The notes: generated by a model not told the origin, from the sequence alone. A DNA stretch of 5,418 bases from Actinomycetes bacterium (GCA_021794705.1 JAJYQH010000100.1:1-5418), one strand, 5' to 3'; counted from the stretch's first letter, positions 1-5,240 are shown. Numbers and translations: made by a program.

Positions 1-936
1 GTCGACGAACGCCGGGCCGGTGAGCACCGGCTGGCCGCCCCCGATCGTGTCGCCGTTGGTGTGGTAGAGCCACAGCGAGTCGACGGCGAGGTAGCCCTGG
101 AGGTAGGGCTGCTGGTCGACGGCGAACTCGATCGAGCCGTTCCTGATCGCCGCCACCAGCTGCTGGTTGGTGTCGAAGGTCGCCACCTTGGCGTGGGAGC
201 CGGCCTCCTTGACCGACTGCACCGCGATCAGGCCGACCGCCGCCTTGAGGCCCATCACCGTGTCGATCGACGGGTCCTGCTGCAGCTTGCCGGTGATCTT
301 CGACTGGATGTCGCTCGGCTCCGTGCCGTTGACGTAGAGGATCTGGGTGTGCGGCAGCACCTGCTTGATGCCGGCGCAGCGGGCCTCGTTGCCGACGTTG
401 CCCTGCTCGTGCTGCACGCAGAGCACGTTGCTCGCGCCCAGCTGCTGCAGCCGGCGTCCGGTCTCCTCCCCCGCCACCTGGTCGTCCTGGCCGAAGAAGC
501 CGAGGACGCCGAGCGGCTTCCAGGCGGTGGCACCCGCGTTGAGGGCGGTCACCGGGATGCCGGCCGTGACGGCCGCCTTCACCGCCTCGGCCATCTGGTC
601 GGGCTTGGCCAGCGTGACCGCGATGCCGTCGACGCCCTTGTCGACCGCCGCCTGCACGTACGACGCCTGCGTGGGCCCGTCGGGCGACGCCTGGTACTGC
701 AGGTCGATGCAGTCCTTGGCCGCGGCGTCCTCGGCGCCCTTGCGGACGAGGTCCCAGAAGTCGTCGCCGGGGGCCGAATGGGTGACCAGCGCGACCGTCA
801 TCGTCGGGTGGGCGCAGCCGCCGGACGCCGCCGAGCGTTCCGCGGCCAGCCGGCCGCCCGTCGCCGAGCAACCCGACACTGCAACCGCCAGCGCCACCGA
901 CAGCGCCATTCCGGACACTTTCGTCGACAGTCTCAC
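1..936 (-). CDS. Sugar ABC transporter substrate-binding lipoprotein, RbsB-like (3' end cut by window)
   Basis: This reading frame stays open from a GTG at 936 to the window edge (312 codons) and translates to a periplasmic-binding-protein type 1 fold of the RbsB/simple-sugar class. Residues 1-23 form a lipoprotein signal: basic R2 and K6, a hydrophobic stretch, then the lipobox VSGC with C23 as the lipidation site. The N-lobe starts at MTVALVTHS (46-54) followed by FWDLVRKGAEDAA (60-72). DGIAVTLAKP and GIPVTALNAG (103-135) are the usual strand-loop elements of the family. FDTNQQLVAAI (254-264) and AVDQQPYLQGY (272-282) belong to the far C-terminal part, so probably only a short tail is missing. 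A purine-rich ribosome-binding site, GGGAGG at 946-941, sits 4 nt from the GTG and supports this start. It should deliver a sugar or polyol to a membrane permease/ATPase, presumably encoded beyond the left edge. The ligand cannot be named. It is divergent from a GntR regulator that probably controls it. Confidence 0.9.
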   Translation of the reverse strand, partial: MRLSTKVSGMALSVALAVAVSGCSATGGRLAAERSAASGGCAHPTMTVALVTHSAPGDDFWDLVRKGAEDAAAKDCIDLQYQASPDGPTQASYVQAAVDKGVDGIAVTLAKPDQMAEAVKAAVTAGIPVTALNAGATAWKPLGVLGFFGQDDQVAGEETGRRLQQLGASNVLCVQHEQGNVGNEARCAGIKQVLPHTQILYVNGTEPSDIQSKITGKLQQDPSIDTVMGLKAAVGLIAVQSVKEAGSHAKVATFDTNQQLVAAIRNGSIEFAVDQQPYLQGYLAVDSLWLYHTNGDTIGGGQPVLTGPAFVD

Positions 937-960
937 GGATCCTCCCTCGTCCCGGTCTGA

Positions 961-1002
961 TGACAAACGGCGATTATGTCAGTTTGTACTGACAAAGCCG
1001 AA
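961..1002 (-). promoter_or_regulatory. Predicted promoter of the substrate-binding-protein gene
   Basis: Reading the minus strand, CATAAT at 978-973 matches the -10 consensus at five of six positions, in an otherwise very GC-rich region. A weak -35 (TTCGGC, 1002-997) lies 18 nt upstream. The start point would fall near 966, giving a leader of about 30 nt that contains the GGGAGG ribosome-binding site. The -35/-10 spacer coincides with the dyads annotated at 977-996, so a bound regulator would block RNA polymerase. The -10 is convincing; the -35 is not. Confidence 0.55.
977..996. promoter_or_regulatory. Candidate operator: overlapping dyads TGTCAGT-N4-ACTGACA and TTTGT-N4-ACAAA
   Basis: Two perfect inverted repeats overlap here. 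TGTCAGT (977-983) pairs with ACTGACA (988-994), and TTTGT (983-987) pairs with ACAAA (992-996). A further TGACAAA copy at 961-967 repeats the sequence at 990-996 and lies at the predicted start point of the binding-protein gene. The 14-mer at 983-996 resembles the GT-N-AC core bound by GntR-type winged helices, and resembles, as I recall it, the operator of Bacillus AraR (TTTGTACGTACAAA), whose DNA-binding domain is GntR-type. The site lies between two divergent promoters, next to a GntR gene, so control of both directions is a natural inference. Confidence 0.55.
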
Positions 1003-1028
1003 GCCGCCCTCCCCTACGGGTCGGGGCC

Positions 1029-1051
1029 CTGTGGACCGGGGTGGTCCGCAG
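1029..1051. promoter_or_regulatory. Candidate second operator: dyad CTGnGGACC-N5-GGTCCnCAG
   Basis: The arms are symmetric about position 1040: CTG at 1029-1031 against CAG at 1049-1051, and GGACC at 1033-1037 against GGTCC at 1043-1047. Eight of the nine arm positions match on each side. The dyad covers the putative -35 (TGGACC, 1032-1037) and part of the spacer of the regulator's promoter, a position suited to autorepression. Its sequence is unrelated to the AT-rich dyads at 977-996, so a second DNA-binding protein is possible. GC-rich dyads arise by chance more easily here, which lowers confidence. Confidence 0.4.
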
Positions 1052-1069
1052 TTCAATACGATGTCGGCA
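1032..1069 (+). promoter_or_regulatory. Predicted leaderless promoter of the GntR gene
   Basis: TACGAT at 1057-1062 fits the actinobacterial TANNNT -10 element. Exactly 6 nt separate it from the ATG at 1069, so transcription would begin at the A of the start codon. TGGACC at 1032-1037 matches TTGACA at four positions but with a long 19-nt spacer. There is no Shine-Dalgarno sequence in front of the ATG, which agrees with leaderless translation, common in actinobacteria. Confidence 0.5.
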
Positions 1070-1809
1070 TGCCCAGAACGCTGCCGGTGGTGGTCGACCG
1101 CGCTTCCCCCGTGCCGCTGTACCACCAGTTGGCCGAGCAGTGGGCGAACGCGATCGCCGACGGCACCCTGAAACCCGGGGAGCCGTTCGAGAACGAGTTG
1201 GCGCTGGTCGCGCGCCTGCGGCTCTCGCGTCCCACCGTCCGGCGGGCACTGGACGAGCTGGTGCACCAGGGTTTGCTCGTCCGGCGGCGCGGGGTGGGCA
1301 CGCACGTGGCGAGCCAGGTGGTGCGGCGGCACCCGACCCTCACCAGCCTCTACGAGGAGCTCAGCCGCTCGGGACGCCGGCCGCGCACCCAGGTGCTCAC
1401 CCTGCAGTCGTCCCGGCCCGACCGCACGGTCGCGCAGGCCATGGACCTCGACCCCGATCAGCCGCTCGTCTACCTCGAGCGGCTGCGGTTCAGTGAGGGG
1501 CGGCCGCTGGTGATCCTGCGCTCCTGGCTCGCGCCCCAGTTCTCCGACCTCAGTGCGGAGGACCTCACCAACCACGGTCTGTACGAGGTGCTGGCCCGGC
1601 GTGGAGTGACCGCGGCCGTGGCGCGGCAGCGGGCGGCGGCGAGGATCGCGACGTCACGGGAGCGGCGGCTGCTCGACCTGCCCCGCACCGCTGCCGTGCT
1701 CAGCGTGATCTGGCTCTCCCACGACGGGCAGGGCGAGGCGATCGAGTACGGAGAGCACTCCTACCGCGGCGACCAGTACGTGCTCGACAACACCCTGCAC
1801 TCGGACTGA
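1069..1809 (+). CDS. GntR/HutC-family transcriptional regulator with UTRA domain
   Basis: The protein has 246 residues, normal for the HutC subfamily. Residues 14-80 are a winged helix of GntR type: PLYHQLAEQWANAI opens it, ENELALVARLRLSRPTVRRA (41-60) is the helix-turn-helix, and VRRRGVGTHV (71-80) is the wing. Residues about 90-240 form the UTRA small-molecule-binding domain, with ERLRFSEGRPLVILRSWL (137-154) and a closing EYGEHSYRGDQY (226-237) typical of that fold. UTRA regulators usually bind a sugar, sugar phosphate, amino acid or related metabolite and then release DNA. I chose ATG 1069 over the in-frame ATG at 976. The extra 31 residues are proline/glycine-rich and unlike the family, the 976 ATG lies inside the operator and the opposite promoter, and a TANNNT box fits the 1069 start. 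The divergent sugar-binding gene is the likely target, and autoregulation is suggested by dyads on both sides. Confidence 0.93.
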   Translation: MPRTLPVVVDRASPVPLYHQLAEQWANAIADGTLKPGEPFENELALVARLRLSRPTVRRALDELVHQGLLVRRRGVGTHVASQVVRRHPTLTSLYEELSRSGRRPRTQVLTLQSSRPDRTVAQAMDLDPDQPLVYLERLRFSEGRPLVILRSWLAPQFSDLSAEDLTNHGLYEVLARRGVTAAVARQRAAARIATSRERRLLDLPRTAAVLSVIWLSHDGQGEAIEYGEHSYRGDQYVLDNTLHSD

Positions 1810-1842
1810 CCGCTCCGACGCCGCCGGCCGACCGTCGCAGGC

Positions 1843-2760
1843 TTACGCGGTCGAGCCGACCCGCTCGCCGGCTCCCGCCATCGACGCCTGGTAGATCTGG
1901 TCGATCGAGGCGCTCAGCGTGGCGGTGAACTCCTCGTCGCTCTGCCCCACCGACAGCCCCTCGGTGAGGGCCCGGCTGAAGCTCGCGATCAGGCCGCGGT
2001 TCCGTGCGAGGAGTCGGCAGGCCTCGTCGCGGCTGTAACCGCCCGACAGGGCGACGACGCGTAGCACCTTAGGGTGGGCGATGAGGCCGGCGAACAGGTC
2101 GTCGACGCTGGGGATGGTGAGCTTGAACATCACCGGGCGGTCATCGGGCCACCGGTCGAGGTGCTCGGTGAGGGCGCGCAGCAGCATCTCCTCGGCGTCC
2201 TGCTTGCCCGGGCAGTGGATGTCGACCTCCGGTTCGATGATCGGCACCAGACCGGTGGCGGCGATGCGGGCGGCGAGGTCGAACTGCTGGGCCACGATGG
2301 CGTCGATGCCCGCCTCGTTGTCCTCCCGGATCACCGAGCGCATCTTCGTGCCGAAGATGCCCTTGTCGAGCGCGTGCTGCAGCGTCTCGTCCAGTTGCGG
2401 GATCGGCTTCATGAGCTGGACGCCGGTCTCGGCCGGAAGGAGCCCCTTGTCGACCTTGAGGATCGGGAGGATGCCCCGCTCCTGCCAGACGTACTCGGCA
2501 CTGGGGCGGCCGGCGATCTCGCGGTCGACGGTCTGCTCGAACAGGATCGTGGCGAGGATGCGATCGGAGGAGAAGGCCGGGTTGGTGATGATGCGGGTAC
2601 GCATCTCGTGCACGAGGTCGAACATCTCCGCCTCGCTCGTGTACCGGTCTTCGGGGATGCCGTAGAGGCGGAGCGCCTTCGGGGTGCTGCCGCCGCTCTG
2701 GTCGAGCGCGGCGATGAACCCGCTGCCGTTCTTCATGCGTTCGAGTTGTTCGGCCGACAT
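1843..2760 (-). CDS. fda: Class I fructose-bisphosphate aldolase (Fda type)
   Basis: This cytoplasmic glycolytic/gluconeogenic enzyme (305 aa) reversibly cleaves fructose 1,6-bisphosphate to dihydroxyacetone phosphate and glyceraldehyde 3-phosphate through a lysine Schiff base, without metal. The sequence follows the Staphylococcus Fda protein closely from end to end: MKNGSGFIAALDQSGGSTPK (9-28), EMFDLVHEMRTRII (45-58), LKVDKG (101-106), GVQLMKPI (113-120), IFGTKMRS (135-142), VPIIEPEV (172-179), FKLTIP (212-217), RVVALSGGYSR (234-244) and ASFSRAL (259-265). K213 is the expected Schiff-base lysine and E176 the expected acid/base, matching K212 and E175 of the staphylococcal enzyme as I recall its numbering. 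The start is supported by AGGTGAG about 6 nt upstream of the ATG. It converges on the GntR gene with a 33-bp gap lacking a convincing terminator, and lies 103 bp downstream of a Nudix gene. It may serve central metabolism or the sugar pathway to its left; the sequence does not decide. Confidence 0.96.
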   Translation of the reverse strand: MSAEQLERMKNGSGFIAALDQSGGSTPKALRLYGIPEDRYTSEAEMFDLVHEMRTRIITNPAFSSDRILATILFEQTVDREIAGRPSAEYVWQERGILPILKVDKGLLPAETGVQLMKPIPQLDETLQHALDKGIFGTKMRSVIREDNEAGIDAIVAQQFDLAARIAATGLVPIIEPEVDIHCPGKQDAEEMLLRALTEHLDRWPDDRPVMFKLTIPSVDDLFAGLIAHPKVLRVVALSGGYSRDEACRLLARNRGLIASFSRALTEGLSVGQSDEEFTATLSASIDQIYQASMAGAGERVGSTA

Positions 2761-2784
2761 CGACGTCTCACCTTCCGGAGCTCC

Positions 2785-2805
2785 CCCGGGTGCCCCGCAT
2801 CCGGG
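2785..2805 (-). other. Hairpin in the aldolase leader
   Basis: CCCGGGTGC (2785-2793) and GCATCCGGG (2797-2805), read on the plus strand, pair at all nine positions if one G-U is allowed, around a CCC loop. On the minus strand, which is transcribed toward the aldolase, eight of nine pair, with one A-C mismatch. No T-run follows on either strand, so it does not look like a standard intrinsic terminator for the upstream Nudix gene. It lies just upstream of the aldolase ribosome-binding site and may stabilise or structure the leader. Confidence 0.35.
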
Positions 2806-2814
2806 ATCAGTTTC

Positions 2815-2840
2815 AGGCTACGCCGACGGGCTCCGACGGG
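2815..2840 (-). promoter_or_regulatory. Possible aldolase promoter with tandem 8-bp repeat
   Basis: On the minus strand TAGCCT (2820-2815) fits the TANNNT -10 pattern and would start transcription near 2808, about 48 nt before the ATG. Directly upstream, CCGACGGG occurs twice (2823-2830 and 2833-2840, plus-strand reading) with a 10-bp period, so both copies would face the same side of the helix. No good -35 is present, which would suit activator dependence. All of this is weak, positional evidence. Confidence 0.3.
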
Positions 2841-2863
2841 GGTGCGAATCCGGTTGTGGCGGC

Positions 2864-3241
2864 TCAGCCTGCGAGCGCCGCCGCGATGGCGCGATCGACG
2901 GGAAGCAGGTCGAGCGCGCCGAGCCGGCCGGGCTCGATCCACTCGATCGCGTCGTGACTGTGCCCCGGGGTCGGCTCGCCCGCGACGAGGGTGGCGAAGA
3001 AGGCCCGGAGGAACTCGTCCTCGCCCAGCGTCCAGGGGCCGGACGTGCTCTCGAACTCCGCATCGACCTGCACCATGATCCCGAGTTCCTCGCGCAGTTC
3101 CCGGACCAGGGCGTCGTCGAGCGATTCGGCGTCCTCGACCTTCCCGCCCGGAAACTCCCACAGGCCCGCGAGGGCGGGCGGGTAACTGCGCCGGGCCACC
3201 AGAATCTGCCCGTTCGCGACGACGATTCCGGCGACGACCAT
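2864..3241 (-). CDS. mutT: MutT-like Nudix hydrolase ((d)NTP pyrophosphohydrolase)
   Basis: The protein (125 aa) is a single Nudix domain. The Nudix box runs from G33 to I55 and fits G-x5-E-x7-REUxEExGU exactly: G33, E39, R47-E48, E51-E52 and G54, with the glutamates binding the catalytic metal. RSYPPALAGLWEFPGGKV (18-35) just before it closely resembles the same stretch of MutT-type sanitising enzymes, especially mycobacterial MutT2 as I remember it. It most likely hydrolyses damaged or non-canonical nucleoside triphosphates (8-oxo-dGTP or modified dCTP class) in the cytoplasm; the exact substrate is inference. The ATG at 3241 is the only reasonable start, because an in-frame TAG lies four codons upstream. 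There is no clear Shine-Dalgarno, but a -10-like box is placed for a leaderless message. The gene is divergent from a methyltransferase and lies upstream of, and may be cotranscribed with, the aldolase. Confidence 0.93.
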   Translation of the reverse strand: MVVAGIVVANGQILVARRSYPPALAGLWEFPGGKVEDAESLDDALVRELREELGIMVQVDAEFESTSGPWTLGEDEFLRAFFATLVAGEPTPGHSHDAIEWIEPGRLGALDLLPVDRAIAAALAG

Positions 3242-3253
3242 GCGGGAACCCTA
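3242..3253 (-). promoter_or_regulatory. Predicted leaderless -10 element of the Nudix gene
   Basis: Reading the minus strand, TAGGGT (3253-3248) is followed by 6 nt and then the ATG at 3241. This TANNNT-N6-ATG layout puts the transcription start on the A of the start codon. I see no -35 match at 17-19 nt upstream. The same geometry is found at the GntR gene in this window. Confidence 0.4.
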
Positions 3254-3285
3254 CCCGCCGGGTGGGCGACGGGAGGATGCTCGTG

Positions 3286-3350
3286 CCGGGGACGCCGCGC
3301 GGCCGACCGCCTCGGCGGTGGCACTCTGGTGGCACCAGGGGCGTCCCCGG
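3286..3350 (+). promoter_or_regulatory. Nested inverted repeats: possible structured leader of the methyltransferase gene
   Basis: An 11-bp perfect inverted repeat, CCGGGGACGCC (3286-3296) with GGCGTCCCCGG (3340-3350), encloses two smaller ones: ACCGCC-TC-GGCGGT (3306-3319) and CTGGTG-G-CACCAG (3326-3338). A direct repeat GGTGGCAC (3317-3324 and 3328-3335) overlaps the inner pair. As RNA this could fold as a three-way junction. It ends 2 nt before the methyltransferase ribosome-binding site at 3353-3360. No plus-strand promoter is evident, so whether it is transcribed is unknown; it could instead be a DNA-level binding site between the divergent genes. Confidence 0.35.
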
Positions 3351-3363
3351 ACGGGAGGTGGGC

Positions 3364-3948
3364 ATGGACATCGGGCAGGTCGTGCTGGGTGCGGGCCGGA
3401 ATGGACGCGCGCGGGCCGTGCCGCCGGCCGAGCCCGTCCGCGGCTACTGGCAGCGGATGCGGGCGGCCGCCGAGCACCTCGCCGGGTCCGTCCACGACCC
3501 GGTGCCGACGATCCTCGACCTCGGCTGCGGCTCCGGGCTGTCGACGAGGGAACTCCTCCGGGCGACCCGCCGCCGTGGCCTGACCCCCCGCATCATCGGC
3601 GTCGATCCTTCGCCGGCGATGGTCGAGCTCGCGCGGGCCAGGAGGTGGCCGCAGGGGGTCGACTTCGTTCCGGGCGATGCCGCAACCCTGGCGGCCCTCG
3701 GGCTCCCCCGCGCCCACGCGGCCCTCGCCCACGTTCCGGTGCGGAACCTGCCCGGTCTGGACGCCGCCCTGCCCGGCCTGGCCGCCGCCCTGCTCCCCGG
3801 GGCGACGCTGGTCGTGACCGCCGATCGGCTCACCGACCTCGACGTCATCGCCGGCTGGTTCGGCGGCGCCGGGTTCGAGAGCGTCCGGTCATGCGCCGTC
3901 GGGGGACGGCGGCGTGACCTCGTGTACCTCGTGGAGGGCCACGTCTGA
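3364..3948 (+). CDS. Class I SAM-dependent methyltransferase
   Basis: The protein (194 aa) has the Rossmann-like fold of methyltransferases of the type 11/25 group. Motif I is ILDLGCGSGLSTREL (50-64), which binds the methionine part of S-adenosylmethionine. IIGVDPSPAMVELARAR (77-93) carries D81, expected to contact the ribose hydroxyls. FVPGDAATL (101-109) contacts adenine, and LLPGATLVV (143-151) is the later core strand. It then ends with GWFGGAGFESVR and RRDLVYLVEG (183-192). I chose ATG 3364 because GGGAGGTG at 3353-3360 lies 3 nt before it; the in-frame ATG at 3262 would add 34 low-complexity residues read through the inverted-repeat region. It is short, with no added substrate domain, so the methyl acceptor (small molecule or other) cannot be inferred. 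The last 60 bp overlap the convergent glycosyltransferase gene. It may or may not work with the P450/glycosyltransferase pair. Confidence 0.88.
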   Translation: MDIGQVVLGAGRNGRARAVPPAEPVRGYWQRMRAAAEHLAGSVHDPVPTILDLGCGSGLSTRELLRATRRRGLTPRIIGVDPSPAMVELARARRWPQGVDFVPGDAATLAALGLPRAHAALAHVPVRNLPGLDAALPGLAAALLPGATLVVTADRLTDLDVIAGWFGGAGFESVRSCAVGGRRRDLVYLVEGHV

Positions 3949-5235
3949 CCGGACGGTGCCGACGGGGAGCAGCGGCAGCAGCGCGTCCCGGATCAGGGCC
4001 TCCGCGTCGTGCGCGGCGAACTCCGCGCGCAACCGTTCCTGGGCCCGGCGGTGTCCGGGGTCGGTGAGTACCCGCCGCACCGCCCGCTCGATGACCCACG
4101 GAGGCGCTTTGACCATCCGGATCGCCTCCCCCGCACCACTCGCGCGGAGCCGTGCCCCGATGTCGGGTTTCTCCTCCGTCGCGCCGCACTGGACGACCGG
4201 CGTGCCCGCCGCGAGCGCGAGGGTCACGCCGGTGTAGCCGCCGTTGGTGACGAAGACGTCGGCCTGCGCGAGCGCGTCGTAGTAGTCGACGGCCGCCACC
4301 GCCGTCACGTGGGACGAGCCCGGGAGGGGGCTCGCCATCCCCGCGACGAGCACCTCGAACCCCGCGGACAGGAGCGCCCGGGACGCCGGCAGCGCCAGCT
4401 CGCGCGGGTCGGGCCGCATCGTTCCCTGGGTGACGAGGGCGAGCGGACGGGAACGGCGGTCGCGGAGCAGCTGCGCCGGAACGGGCGGGGCGAAGCCGGG
4501 TCCGGGGCCGAGCGCGCCGACGAACCGGACGAACTCCGGCCAGACCTTCCGCGGGTACTCGAACCCGGGCGTGCAGCCCTGGAGGTGCAGCCGGCGCGAC
4601 ACGCCCGCTGTCAGCAGGTCCGAGACGGGCCACAGCCCGTGCGCGCGTCGCACCTGGTTGTAGTCGGCCAGGGCCCCGCTGAACAGCACGGCGTCCACGG
4701 TGTGCTTCACCTGGCGGTTGCGGTGCCGACCGGCCGGTCCGTGCAACACCGGGAGGCCGCTGCCGAAGGGCGGCAGGTCGGGGTCGGGCCACTGGAGCGG
4801 TCCGTCGCCCAGGGTCGCCCAGGCCACACCGGTGAGCTCGGACACGATCCCGGCGGCGAGCATGAGGGTGTCGCTCACGACGACGTCGACCTGCTCGCCC
4901 TCGACGAGCGCGAGCAACGCGTCGACGTGGCGGGGCACCGATCCGACGAGGTAGTCGCGGTACAACCGCCGCACCTCGGCCAGTGAGCCGACGGTGCCGG
5001 GGACGGTGCGGGCGGGCACGAAGGTGGTGGGCAGGTCGGCGGCGAAGGCGACGAAGTCCTCCCCCACCCAGCGTTCGGCGTGCGCTCGCAGCCACGGGGC
5101 GGCGTACCACAGCACCCTCGCCCCGGCGGCGCGCAGACTGCGGACCACGGGGGTGGCGTTCAGCGCGTGGGCGGTGATCGGGGTGCTCGCCACGAGCACC
5201 GTCGGCCGCCGGTCGGCGTCGGACGCCGGGACCAT
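3889..5235 (-). CDS. GT-B glycosyltransferase, GT1/MGT (UGT-like) family
   Basis: The protein (448 aa) has the two-lobed GT-B layout of family GT1 enzymes that move a sugar from a nucleotide donor to a small hydrophobic acceptor. The N-lobe begins PTVLVASTPITAHALNATPV (11-30), where H23 takes the place of the usual catalytic-base histidine of the GHxxP element, and VVSDTL (119-124) offers D122 as its likely partner. The C-lobe begins LALVTQGT (265-272). The donor-binding region reads VFVTNGGYTGVTLALAAGTP (327-346) and continues with TEEKPDIGARL (353-363), ending the motif with an acidic TEEKPD where many relatives have D-Q. No signal peptide is seen. I chose ATG 5235: the upstream in-frame ATG at 5301 would overlap the P450 gene and adds 22 arginine-rich residues. 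The P450 stop lies 5 nt upstream and GGGTGAGG spans it, indicating operon coupling. The tail past about residue 425 is unconserved in appearance and overlaps the convergent methyltransferase. Acceptor and donor are unknown. Confidence 0.92.
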   Translation of the reverse strand: MVPASDADRRPTVLVASTPITAHALNATPVVRSLRAAGARVLWYAAPWLRAHAERWVGEDFVAFAADLPTTFVPARTVPGTVGSLAEVRRLYRDYLVGSVPRHVDALLALVEGEQVDVVVSDTLMLAAGIVSELTGVAWATLGDGPLQWPDPDLPPFGSGLPVLHGPAGRHRNRQVKHTVDAVLFSGALADYNQVRRAHGLWPVSDLLTAGVSRRLHLQGCTPGFEYPRKVWPEFVRFVGALGPGPGFAPPVPAQLLRDRRSRPLALVTQGTMRPDPRELALPASRALLSAGFEVLVAGMASPLPGSSHVTAVAAVDYYDALAQADVFVTNGGYTGVTLALAAGTPVVQCGATEEKPDIGARLRASGAGEAIRMVKAPPWVIERAVRRVLTDPGHRRAQERLRAEFAAHDAEALIRDALLPLLPVGTVRSDVALHEVHEVTPPSPDGA

Positions 5236-5240
5236 CGGCC

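Noticed and set aside
61..960. Long plus-strand open frames across the substrate-binding-protein gene
   Set aside because: They are arginine/alanine/valine-rich shadows produced by the GC bias of the minus-strand gene, with no family motif or ribosome-binding site.
976..1068. ATG at 976 as start of the GntR protein
   Set aside because: The extra 31 residues do not match the family and would place the start inside the operator and the opposing promoter.
1810..1842. Bidirectional terminator between the GntR and aldolase genes
   Set aside because: CGACG (1816-1820) and CGTCG (1833-1837) could pair, but the stem is only 5 bp, the loop is long and there is no T-run on either strand.
2074..3078. 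Plus-strand open frame of 334 codons across the aldolase
   Set aside because: It is the antisense shadow of the clearly conserved aldolase and Nudix genes; its composition (runs of RR, GG, EHLL-like segments) is not protein-like.
3319..3333. CIRCE half-site or sigma-54 -24 element (TGGCACTC)
   Set aside because: The matching GAGTGC half of CIRCE and the TTGC element of a sigma-54 promoter are both absent, and sigma-54 is not expected in actinobacteria.
3262..3363. ATG at 3262 as start of the methyltransferase
   Set aside because: The added residues are low-complexity, read through the inverted repeats, and ATG 3364 has a strong GGGAGGTG site.
3845..5110. Second minus-strand open frame of 421 codons in the glycosyltransferase region
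   Set aside because: It is a frame-shifted, arginine/proline-rich copy of the glycosyltransferase gene without any motif.
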